From Oscillospiraceae bacterium (lineage in GTDB: Bacteria > Bacillota > Clostridia > UMGS1810), in assembly GCA_015068975.1 (NCBI GenBank), contig SVJM01000002.1, forward strand, positions 105,140 to 169,139: a DNA stretch of 64,000 bases. The letters run 5' to 3'. How positions within the stretch are numbered: position 1 is the stretch's first letter; every line of letters starts with the position of its first letter. The notes under the pieces are model-generated. The model did not search any database, had not been told where the DNA came from, and saw only the letters and a program-made list of their open reading frames with translations. Positions 52,866 through 60,899 of this stretch are shown here, piece by piece. Both the position numbers and the translations under genes were made by a program.

Positions 52866-55076
52866 TTATTCTATAGCCCATCGGGAAGGCTTATCCCCCA
52901 TTACAAAATGAAGTTCTCCACCTGATATTATCTCAGAATGAGTAAGCTTACATCTTGTAAGTGGTTCTCCTTTCCATGTGGCTGACTGAACATAAATATT
53001 CTTTCCGCCTGTATTTTCTCCTGTAACCTTAAACACATTTCCATTACCTAATCTGAATGTGATCTCTTCTACTCTTGTGCCGTGAAGATAGTAATTTTCC
53101 GTAGTTGAATACGGGAAAAATCCGCACATTAAGAACACATAATATGATGACATACCTCCGTTGTCCTCATCACCCGGGTAGTCATTTTCAAGAGTGAATC
53201 TTTCTATCACTCTGTCTATAACCTGTGATGCAAGATCAGGTCTTTTTATCTCATCTGTGCAAAACAGCCACGGTATATGAAATGAAGGCTCATTTGTAAA
53301 GTTAAGATATCCCTCTTTGCCATGGTCGTCATTATAGTAGTCCTTACTGTGTTCACACGCCCAGAGAAGTCTATATATAAACTTTTCTTTGCCACCCATA
53401 GTTTCTACAAGATTTGATACATCGTTGTAATTGATATATGATGCATCCCATGAAGTTGCTTCATAAAAGTGACTATTGTAGCCTTTGTGAGCATCAAAAT
53501 CAGCATCGAAGGTACCGTCATTATTTCTGTTTTGCGGAAATCCTATAAATCCTTCGCTTACTATGTTCTCATTCCACACATTTCGCCAGTTAAGAGAACG
53601 ACTGCTGTATTTCTCATATTCTTCTTTTGTACCAAGCTCTTTTGCAACATATGACACCGCTTTGTCATTAAAAGCAAAGCCCAATGTGGATGATGCAGGC
53701 TTAAATCTGAATGTATATGGTCTGCCTGATACAGTGTAGGCATTTTTGGTAGAATATCCTTTTTCTATGTAATCCGGTGATCTCATATTTTCTGCACTTT
53801 CAAGCATAATTTTATATAGCTCTTCCCACTCATATTTATTGAGTCTGATTCCTTTTATATATGCATCAGCAATAGCATTTTCAATATCGTTTCCGCCTTG
53901 TCCTGCAATATTTTCTACTGCACCGGTATATTCATCCCCTACTACCACTCCCGGGTTTTCGATTCGGTTTTTATTGGCACGGTCACAGAAGGACTCGATA
54001 ATTGATGCCATCTTTTCAGGATAGAGAAGTGAATACATAGGAAAAACTGTTTTCCATGTATCCCATACAGTATGGAAATCATCCCAGTTTCCGTGATCTT
54101 CTCTTCTGTCCCTTGGCTGAACATTCATATGATACATTGCTGTATAAAATCTTCTGAGTAGTGATTTATCATCGGTTTTTATATCTATTGCACCGAACAT
54201 TTCACTCCACTTGTCCTTTGCATTTTCCTTAACACTGTCATAGTCAAAGTCTGGTATATCATATGTAAGGTGCTCTTTTGCTTTAGATGTACTTATAAAT
54301 GATATTGCAATTTTTACTCTTACTTTAAGTGGCTCGTCAGGAATACCGAATTTTACATAAGATAAAAGCTTTTTCTTTTCATTAATTGAGCTGGTGGTTT
54401 CTTCTTTACAAAGAGTAATTTCTTCTCCTGTAAGTATCCCCATCTCTTCAAAATCTCTGTCAAATTCAAGATGAAAATACATATCCCACTCATTGTCACT
54501 CCAGTTACCTGTCATATGACCGCCGCCCGAAATGGATTTTTCTGATGGGTTGACTGTTACACACCCATTGTCCATACAGTCTTCTATGTCAAGCTTTCTT
54601 CCCACATCAAGAATAAAGGATGCTTCTTTTCCTTTGGGAAATTCCACTTCATAAATTGCACTGTGATGAGAGGGTGTGACTTTTATCTTCAATCCGTTTT
54701 TAAGCTCTGCCATATATTCGTATGAACGGGCAATCTCTGTACCTTCAACTACATATTGAGCTCTTTCATTATCTTCAAAAGAAAAATTTCCGCTCATTGG
54801 TGCAAATAAAAAGTTACCGTAGCACTTAACTCCACCGGCACCCGATGTATATAGTTGACCGAAGCCTACGATGGGTTGATTTCTTGTGTATCCGCCACAG
54901 TCCTTCTCTAAGGTCTCAGGGCTTGGGTGAATAGAGCCTCCGGGAAGCGTAGGCCCTGCAGATGTGGCACTTCCCACACCGAACAAGGGATCCGCATACT
55001 CAAGAGCAGATATATTTTTGTATTTATGATGATCTGAACTCTGAACAAATTTTTCCATTGATTTTCTTACTTTCAA
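52866..55076 (-). CDS. GH92 alpha-mannosidase-like protein, no signal peptide
   Basis: A 736-residue GH92-type enzyme, a calcium-dependent inverting exo-alpha-mannosidase family acting on N-glycans and mannans. N-terminal beta-sandwich: GGSIHPSPET and GFGQLYTSGAGG (family form GFSHTHLSGTG). (alpha/alpha)6 barrel: VWDTWKTVFPMYSLL and, near the end, GDEDNGGMSSYYVFLMCGFFPYS, the diagnostic catalytic block. Most studied GH92 enzymes are exported, but here no signal peptide is seen. The start is taken as the TTG at 55076 because GAGGTG is ideally spaced; an ATG 21 bases upstream lacks one. It precedes GH10 paralogue 5 and diverges from the AraC gene at 55224. Confidence 0.88.
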   Translation of the reverse strand: MKVRKSMEKFVQSSDHHKYKNISALEYADPLFGVGSATSAGPTLPGGSIHPSPETLEKDCGGYTRNQPIVGFGQLYTSGAGGVKCYGNFLFAPMSGNFSFEDNERAQYVVEGTEIARSYEYMAELKNGLKIKVTPSHHSAIYEVEFPKGKEASFILDVGRKLDIEDCMDNGCVTVNPSEKSISGGGHMTGNWSDNEWDMYFHLEFDRDFEEMGILTGEEITLCKEETTSSINEKKKLLSYVKFGIPDEPLKVRVKIAISFISTSKAKEHLTYDIPDFDYDSVKENAKDKWSEMFGAIDIKTDDKSLLRRFYTAMYHMNVQPRDRREDHGNWDDFHTVWDTWKTVFPMYSLLYPEKMASIIESFCDRANKNRIENPGVVVGDEYTGAVENIAGQGGNDIENAIADAYIKGIRLNKYEWEELYKIMLESAENMRSPDYIEKGYSTKNAYTVSGRPYTFRFKPASSTLGFAFNDKAVSYVAKELGTKEEYEKYSSRSLNWRNVWNENIVSEGFIGFPQNRNNDGTFDADFDAHKGYNSHFYEATSWDASYINYNDVSNLVETMGGKEKFIYRLLWACEHSKDYYNDDHGKEGYLNFTNEPSFHIPWLFCTDEIKRPDLASQVIDRVIERFTLENDYPGDEDNGGMSSYYVFLMCGFFPYSTTENYYLHGTRVEEITFRLGNGNVFKVTGENTGGKNIYVQSATWKGEPLTRCKLTHSEIISGGELHFVMGDKPSRWAIE

Positions 55077-55164
55077 AGTTATCACCTCTGATTTCATTAT
55101 AGATAAAGGGGTAATTTAATTCTTACAGTATTTTAGTCAAAAGTTATCATTTTTTCAGTTTTGA

Positions 55165-55193
55165 TTGAAAAAAATAAATAAATGCTATATAAT
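55165..55193 (+). promoter_or_regulatory. Promoter of the AraC gene at 55224
   Basis: -35 TTGAAA (55165-55170), 17-base spacer, -10 TATAAT (55188-55193), ribosome site AAAAGGAG downstream. Confidence 0.8.
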
Positions 55194-55223
55194 TAAACCA
55201 ATGTATCAAAAAAGGAGTCAAAA

Positions 55224-56045
55224 ATGAAGAATTATAGCCTGTACAGTTCACAAAAATTCTTACCTGACGGAAATATTGCAATAGACAAAAAAGCAATATC
55301 AAATCATTATTCACATACACATTGTCACGACTACTTTGAACTTGAAGTGGTTTTTTCAGGGTGTGCAAAAGAAACATTAAACGGCAATGAATATATGATG
55401 AGAAAAGGTTTTTTCTCCCTTCTGACCCCTCTTGACTTCCATCAGATTCACTTTGAAAATACTGTAGAATTCTACAACATCTCATTTAACGAATCTATGG
55501 TATCAAAAGAAATTATCTCAACTATTGCAAAGGATAATACAGACAAAGTATTTTATCTTGAAGAGGAAGAACTGGATGAAGTGATTTCTCTGTGCAGACT
55601 TCTTGAAAAAGAAAATAAAAAAAACAACAGATTCAAAGGCGATTTTTTAAAAAACGCTCTTGAATGTCTGTTGTTTATAATACTTAGAAAATCAAACTTA
55701 AAGCCATCAAAAAAGACTACATCTGACCCTATACAAAACAGTATTCTGTATCTGCAGCTGTATTTCAAGGAAAATCCATCGCTCTCGCAGGTGGCATCAT
55801 ATTCGGGATTTAATCCCAACTATTTCAGCCAGAAATTCAAGGAAACTGTGGGTATGACTTACGTTGAATATCTCGTGAGCCTCAAAGCATCATATGCAAA
55901 AAAACTTCTCACATCAAGCGATATGAGTATAACAGATGTTTGTTTCTCATCAGGTTTTACTTCACTTTCAAACTTTATGAAAGTGTTTAAATCCAAATAC
56001 GGAATAAGCCCTTCTCAATACAGAAAACAAAAGGCAAACAAATGA
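55224..56045 (+). CDS. AraC-family transcriptional regulator
   Basis: A 273-residue regulator with a His-rich cupin sensor (HYSHTHCHDYFELEVVFSG; GFFSLLTPLDFHQIHF), similar in type to the regulators at 33334 and 59980. The C-terminal double helix-turn-helix (about residues 170-273) has SQVASYSGFNPNYFSQKF and SLSNFMKVFKSKYGISPSQYRKQK. Ribosome site AAAAGGAG. Divergent from the GH92-GH10 operon and probably its activator. It converges on the GHL6-type gene, with 20 bases between stops. Confidence 0.9.
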   Translation: MKNYSLYSSQKFLPDGNIAIDKKAISNHYSHTHCHDYFELEVVFSGCAKETLNGNEYMMRKGFFSLLTPLDFHQIHFENTVEFYNISFNESMVSKEIISTIAKDNTDKVFYLEEEELDEVISLCRLLEKENKKNNRFKGDFLKNALECLLFIILRKSNLKPSKKTTSDPIQNSILYLQLYFKENPSLSQVASYSGFNPNYFSQKFKETVGMTYVEYLVSLKASYAKKLLTSSDMSITDVCFSSGFTSLSNFMKVFKSKYGISPSQYRKQKANK

Positions 56046-56065
56046 CAACCCCCACTCACCTCTGA

Positions 56066-58021
56066 CTAATAATCAATAATCACCATTTGATGACAATCAA
56101 CTTTTGGTACTTTATAAGTGAGCAAATTTCCATTTTGCACAAAACCCAGATTTATCTTTTCAGGTGCAAGATATACATTTTTTACATTTTTATTTATACG
56201 GATATTAACCTCTGTATCATAAAGAGGAACTATATCCTCTACCACCTCTACACCGCTTCCTCTTTTCACAGGGGAAGCATAAACAATATGATTTATATAT
56301 CTTCTTTCATCCCTCTGATGCATCAATGTAGCCTTTGCACCAGATGGAAGGTTTGAGGAGAATATCTTTTTATCTCCAAGCATTCTGTCAAGAACATATA
56401 TAATCGCTTCTTTTGCAATCAGACTACCCACTTTTCCATACTCTTCAAAAAGATTCCACGCAATATATACACCATCTTTTCCTTCTGTAATACCGCTTGA
56501 CGGATAAGTAAATGTATTTGGTGCGTGCTGATGAGAGCAGAAATGCTCGTGTGTTCTGTTGAAATACAGAGTATCAAGCTTACACCATTCTTCCCCTGTA
56601 CATTTTATCTTATGAGCAGGAGAATAGATAACATATGATGAATCATAAAGATTTTTCATAGGGAAATCTGCCTTAATATATGTAGGATTAAGCTCCCATT
56701 TCTCTATATATTCTGCACCCAGATCAAAAACAAATTTGTTTTCTTCTGTAAGTATTGTTCCCATGGAAAGTATTTTTCCGCCATTGTTCACATATTCTCT
56801 TATACGGGAGAAATATTCTGACGGAAGGCTCATTTCACCTGTAACAACAAGAATATCATATTTACTGAGATCTGACTCAAGATCAATTATATCAAACATA
56901 TATTTGCCTTCAAGAAATATTCTTGCTGCACCGTCTGTGATATCATTGAGTCTTGGGAATTTTTTATCCTTATGAACATTGGCAACAGCCTCAGGCGAAA
57001 GAAAAGCTATCTGCGATACGCTTTTAACATTATCAAGCCATGGTTCTTTTTGTTTAATCATATCAAAGGCTCTGCCTATAGTCTTGTATGTAGCCATATC
57101 CATTTTGCCTGACGGATGAAGCTGATCACCTACAGAAATCTTCGCCCCGTTTGACACAGAGAGACTTGTTTCATATATAAGGGCATTACTGTGCTTTATT
57201 CCTCCGAATTCTCCCCATGTACCGTGAAACTTACCTGTCATTCCAAGATATTCCATTCCGATATTTTCGGCATATTTTGCAGACTGAGGGAAATGATCAT
57301 ACCCCCACCCACCTGTAGGAAGTGACTCAATTTCAAGATGAGTATTCATATGTGCAAGATCTCTTCTGCCGTGGCGGATATGTCCGCAATTATGAAAAAC
57401 AGGGAGTCCCGGTTTAACTTTATCTATGGTTTCTCTTACTTTTTTTGTGTAATTGGCATAAATGATCTCTGCCTCTTCCCACATATCTTCTTCACAGAAA
57501 GGATCTTTGCCTCGTGCTCTTATGGAATCACGACAGTATTTACAATAGCATGGAAATACTCCCGCAATATCAAGAAATATTCCGTCTGCATCATAATTTG
57601 TTACCACTTCTTCTATCTGTGATAAAATAACATCAAGGTATGGAGTATTGAGGCATACTCTGTGATATATTGCCTGATGAAATGGCTTATGTCCTCCGTC
57701 TCTGTTTTTTTCGATATGTTCAGGATATTCTGTCGCATACTTTTCATCATATCCAACAGAAAGATACACAGGAGTCTTGACACCTATCTCGTGTGCCGCA
57801 TCTATCTGTGCTTTAAGAAGGTCAAAGTCAAGATGAGGATGCATAATATTTGCCTTTGAGGGATGATATGCCCATCCGTGATGACACTTTGAAAAAAGAG
57901 TTATAGAGTTTACATTTCCGGCTTTTAATGCCGCCTGGAAATTTTCTTTGCTGAATTCTTTTCCTATATCTGTAATCTTTTCACTTGTGTGAAAGTCCAG
58001 ATGAACTTGTCTGAATTTCAT
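56066..58021 (-). CDS. GHL6/GH151-like glycosidase, putative alpha-L-fucosidase
   Basis: A 651-residue cytoplasmic protein resembling the hypothetical glycosyl hydrolase 6 (GHL6) group, to which the GH151 alpha-L-fucosidases appear related. The N-terminal TIM barrel (about residues 1-345) has DADGIFLDIAGVFPCYCKYC with nucleophile candidate Asp151, and a later IESLPTGGWGYDHF block. A flavodoxin-like trimerisation domain follows (about 350-560; ISQIAFLSPEA, ILVVTGEMSLP), then a C-terminal beta domain. A fucosidase role is supported by fucI immediately upstream in the same direction. The ribosome site GGAGG lies next to a relic of a GH38 gene end (58030-58080). Confidence 0.72.
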   Translation of the reverse strand: MKFRQVHLDFHTSEKITDIGKEFSKENFQAALKAGNVNSITLFSKCHHGWAYHPSKANIMHPHLDFDLLKAQIDAAHEIGVKTPVYLSVGYDEKYATEYPEHIEKNRDGGHKPFHQAIYHRVCLNTPYLDVILSQIEEVVTNYDADGIFLDIAGVFPCYCKYCRDSIRARGKDPFCEEDMWEEAEIIYANYTKKVRETIDKVKPGLPVFHNCGHIRHGRRDLAHMNTHLEIESLPTGGWGYDHFPQSAKYAENIGMEYLGMTGKFHGTWGEFGGIKHSNALIYETSLSVSNGAKISVGDQLHPSGKMDMATYKTIGRAFDMIKQKEPWLDNVKSVSQIAFLSPEAVANVHKDKKFPRLNDITDGAARIFLEGKYMFDIIDLESDLSKYDILVVTGEMSLPSEYFSRIREYVNNGGKILSMGTILTEENKFVFDLGAEYIEKWELNPTYIKADFPMKNLYDSSYVIYSPAHKIKCTGEEWCKLDTLYFNRTHEHFCSHQHAPNTFTYPSSGITEGKDGVYIAWNLFEEYGKVGSLIAKEAIIYVLDRMLGDKKIFSSNLPSGAKATLMHQRDERRYINHIVYASPVKRGSGVEVVEDIVPLYDTEVNIRINKNVKNVYLAPEKINLGFVQNGNLLTYKVPKVDCHQMVIIDY

Positions 58022-58029
58022 ATCTAACC

Positions 58030-58080
58030 TCCATATTTAATCTACACCACATACTTAAGTGTAACAATTTCAAAAATTCT
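58030..58080 (-). repeat. 51-bp direct repeat, copy B (relic of a GH38 gene 3' end)
   Basis: 47 of 51 bases match the true 3' end of the GH38 gene at 60849-60899. Read on the minus strand, it encodes RIFEIVTLKYVV followed by a stop, against RNFEIVTLKFVV and stop in the GH38 gene. The match continues past the stop to GGA, where copy B merges into the ribosome site of the GHL6-type gene. Confidence 0.9.
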
Positions 58081-58083
58081 CCT

Positions 58084-59877
58084 CTATTTATATAATGGTC
58101 CGTAAGTCTGACACGCTCTATAATCTGCGCCTTCCTTATCCATACCGAAAGCGTTCCAACTTGCAGGTCTAAAAATTTCATCTTCTTCCACATTATGCAT
58201 ACATACAGGGATTCTTAACATTGAACACAAGGTGATTATATCTGCTCCTATATGTCCATAACTTATTGCTCCATGATTTGCACCCCAGTTATTCATAACG
58301 TCATAAGCGGTTTTAAACGCACCATTTCCTGTAACTCTTGGAGCAAACCAAGTACATGGCCAGGTATAATCAGTTCGTTTCCATATTTTGTCTGAAACCT
58401 CATCAGGAAGATTTATTGTCCACCCTTCTGCAATCTGCATAACAGGACCAAGTCCTTTTACAAGATTTAGTCTTGTCATAGTAACCGGCATTTCGGCACG
58501 GGTTAAAAATCTTGAAGAGTATCCGCCACCTCTGAAATAGCCTAAGTCTGCTGCATTCCAGGTAGTAGCCTTAAGGCACGCATTCTGATCTTTTTCAGTC
58601 ATTTCCCAGAATGGTTTAATAATACCATTACCATTTTCATCCTTAACTTCACCACATGCATCAATACAAGCCGCACCTGAATTTATAAGATGGATAAAAC
58701 CACCTGCCTCTTTGGCTTTTCCCGTAAGTTCGTAACCTGTTGCTTTTTTTACTGCTTCAGGACTCCAGTATGTTCTTACATCAGCAAAAATTTGTGCTGT
58801 ATTTGTAAGAAGTTTTCCAAAAAGCATACAAACTCCGTTTAAAGAATCGTTTTCGGTAGCAAGAATATAAGGCTCTCTTGCACCATTCCAGTCAAATGAG
58901 GAATTAAGCATTGATTCCGGAAAATCACAATTAGGATAAAAATCAGTCCACTGTCTTTGACCCTGGAAACCTGCCAAAATAGCATTATGCCCAACCATTT
59001 CTTCTTCGCAGCCTTCAGGAAGATTTTTATTGCCATTCATTAAGTCTTTGATGATACACATCATTTTAACAACAAATTCCCATTCTTCCTCTTTCTTTTC
59101 AGGGGATTTTTGTAGTTCTACAGGATTTTTATCAAAGCCTTCAGGGCAGTTTTTCTTAGTCCATTCAAGTGCTTTTTTAAATTCTTCTTCATCATAAATG
59201 CCTTCGGTCATTCTTCTTATAACTTCAACTTCATCTACAGATTCTACTCTCATTCCCAGATATTCTTCGAAAAAGTCACAGTTTACGATAGAACCACCTA
59301 TTCCCATACAAATTGAACCAATCTGCAAGTAAGATTTTCCTCTCATTGTTGCAACAGCAACGGCAGATTTAGCAAATCTTAATATTTTTTCCTTAACATC
59401 TTCAGGAATAGTATTATCATCAGCTTCACACACATCATGGCCATATATTCCAAATGCAGGAAGCCCTTTCTGAGCATGTGATGCAAGAACTGAAGCAAGA
59501 TAAACTGCACCCGGTCTTTCAGTCCCGTTAAATCCCCATACGCCTTTAATAGTCATAGGGTCCATATCCATTGTTTCAGAGCCATAACACCAACAAGGTG
59601 TAACGGTAAGAGTTATATCTACACCGTTTTCTCTGAATTTATCCGCACAGGCAGCACTTTCTGCTACTCGTCCTATTGTAGTATCGGCTATAATTACCTT
59701 TACCTTTTCTCCATTTGAGTAGCATAAATTTTCCTCAATAAGTTTTTTTGCTGAAAGTGCCATTCCCATTGTCTGTTCTTCTAATGATTCTCTCACTTTT
59801 AACGGACCACGTCTTCCGTCAATTGTTGGTCTTATTCCTATTACAGGGTATTTGCCTATTAGTCTTGACTTAGCCAT
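58084..59877 (-). CDS. fucI: L-fucose isomerase
   Basis: A 597-residue manganese-dependent ketol isomerase converting L-fucose to L-fuculose (also D-arabinose to D-ribulose). The N-terminal [21 protein letters not shown], the GSETMDMDP stretch, the GIGGSIV and [10 protein letters not shown] motifs and the C-terminal [11 protein letters not shown] are all typical of FucI, and length is normal (about 590). The ATG at 59877 has GGAGG well spaced. It shares a divergent region with the AraC gene at 59980 and lies upstream of a putative fucosidase. Fuculokinase and aldolase genes are not in the window. It appears to be part of an inserted cassette bounded by 51-bp repeats. Confidence 0.95.
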   Translation of the reverse strand: MAKSRLIGKYPVIGIRPTIDGRRGPLKVRESLEEQTMGMALSAKKLIEENLCYSNGEKVKVIIADTTIGRVAESAACADKFRENGVDITLTVTPCWCYGSETMDMDPMTIKGVWGFNGTERPGAVYLASVLASHAQKGLPAFGIYGHDVCEADDNTIPEDVKEKILRFAKSAVAVATMRGKSYLQIGSICMGIGGSIVNCDFFEEYLGMRVESVDEVEVIRRMTEGIYDEEEFKKALEWTKKNCPEGFDKNPVELQKSPEKKEEEWEFVVKMMCIIKDLMNGNKNLPEGCEEEMVGHNAILAGFQGQRQWTDFYPNCDFPESMLNSSFDWNGAREPYILATENDSLNGVCMLFGKLLTNTAQIFADVRTYWSPEAVKKATGYELTGKAKEAGGFIHLINSGAACIDACGEVKDENGNGIIKPFWEMTEKDQNACLKATTWNAADLGYFRGGGYSSRFLTRAEMPVTMTRLNLVKGLGPVMQIAEGWTINLPDEVSDKIWKRTDYTWPCTWFAPRVTGNGAFKTAYDVMNNWGANHGAISYGHIGADIITLCSMLRIPVCMHNVEEDEIFRPASWNAFGMDKEGADYRACQTYGPLYK

Positions 59878-59909
59878 ATTAAAAGCCTCCATATATTTTA
59901 ATTAATATA

Positions 59910-59915
59910 ATTATA
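59910..59915 (-). promoter_or_regulatory. Candidate -10 element of fucI
   Basis: TATAAT on the minus strand, 33 bases upstream of the start codon. No good -35 at the right spacing, consistent with an activator-dependent promoter. Confidence 0.45.
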
Positions 59916-59918
59916 CAC

Positions 59919-59948
59919 TTGATAAAAATAGTATTCTTGTGTTATAAT
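59919..59948 (+). promoter_or_regulatory. Promoter of the AraC gene at 59980
   Basis: -35 TTGATA (59919-59924), 18-base spacer, -10 TATAAT (59943-59948). Confidence 0.7.
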
Positions 59949-59979
59949 TAACAAAAGTATAATTATATTCAGGTGGTGC

Positions 59980-60822
59980 GTGAATTTGTTTGAAGAAATT
60001 AAAATGCACGGGACTATAGATTTCCCTATTGAATTATATGAGGTTAATGAAGAACATCCAAGTTATGAAATGCCATTCCACTGGCATCCGCATATTGAAA
60101 TTATCAGAGTAATTAAAGGAAATTTAAAAATATCTCTTAACAAAACTGACTATAATATGAAAAAAGGAGATATCATTTTTGTAAACAGTGAAATTGTTCA
60201 CGGATCTTTACCCCAAAATTGTATTTACGAATGTTTGGTTTACGACAATAATTTTATACCTGCAATAGCACATAAAGGGCAGATTTTTTCAGAAATGATT
60301 TCTAAAGGAAATATAAGAATAAATGAATATTTTCCATCCTGTAATGATGAAATTCACACTTGTATAAATTTAATTTTTGATAATATGAAGAAGAAAGAAA
60401 AGGGATATAAATATTCAGTAGTGGGAATGATTTCTCACCTTTACGGAATTATTATAAAAAACGGTGTTTATTCTAAAATTACTGATACAGAAAAACAAAC
60501 AAGTATATCTGTTACAAAACTAAAAAATGTACTTGAATTTATAAGAAATAATTATAGTAATAAAATAACACTTAAAGACATGGCAGATATAGCTAAGGTA
60601 TCACCAAAATATCTTTGTTCAATGTTTAAAGAAAGGACTCATAAAAGTCCCGTTGATTATCTCATATATTTTCGCGTAGAAAAAGCAGTTCATTTTCTTA
60701 TTACCACTGATAAATCGGTTACGGAAATTGCTCTTGAATGCGGTTTTGATGACCTAAGTTATTTTATAAAAACTTTTAAAAAATTAAAAGGAGTATCTCC
60801 CGGAATATTTAGAAAAAAATAG
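59980..60822 (+). CDS. AraC-family transcriptional regulator
   Basis: A 280-residue regulator with a His-containing cupin sensor (MPFHWHPHIEIIRVIKG; KKGDIIFVNSEIVHG). The C-terminal helix-turn-helix pair (about residues 180-280) has LKDMADIAKVSPKYLCSMF and DLSYFIKTFKKLKGVSPGIFRKK. The start is a GTG at 59980 with AGGTGG only 3 bases upstream; a TTG two codons later has better spacing, so the exact start is open. It diverges from fucI and is the likely L-fucose-responsive regulator. Its codons look more A/T-rich than those of the neighbouring GH38 gene, in keeping with a separate origin. Confidence 0.88.
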   Translation: MNLFEEIKMHGTIDFPIELYEVNEEHPSYEMPFHWHPHIEIIRVIKGNLKISLNKTDYNMKKGDIIFVNSEIVHGSLPQNCIYECLVYDNNFIPAIAHKGQIFSEMISKGNIRINEYFPSCNDEIHTCINLIFDNMKKKEKGYKYSVVGMISHLYGIIIKNGVYSKITDTEKQTSISVTKLKNVLEFIRNNYSNKITLKDMADIAKVSPKYLCSMFKERTHKSPVDYLIYFRVEKAVHFLITTDKSVTEIALECGFDDLSYFIKTFKKLKGVSPGIFRKK

Positions 60823-60823
60823 T

Positions 60824-60849
60824 ACCACTTGGGGACGTCCCCAAGTGGT
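60824..60849. repeat. 26-bp perfect palindrome between convergent genes
   Basis: ACCACTTGGGGAC joined directly to its reverse complement. It is markedly more G/C-rich than its surroundings. It fills the gap between the AraC stop (60822) and the GH38 stop (60861) and abuts repeat copy A. On the minus strand, ACTATTTTTTT follows, so it may also terminate the GH38 transcript. Similar GGGGAC-centred palindromes occur as dispersed REP-like elements in Bacillota. Confidence 0.9.
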
Positions 60850-60899
60850 CCATATTTAATCTACACCACAAACTTAAGTGTAACAATCTCAAAGTTTCT
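60849..60899 (-). repeat. 51-bp direct repeat, copy A (genuine GH38 3' end)
   Basis: Contains the last 13 codons of the GH38 gene plus about 12 downstream bases; 47 of 51 bases match copy B at 58030-58080. The two copies, in the same orientation, bracket fucI and its AraC regulator. Confidence 0.9.
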
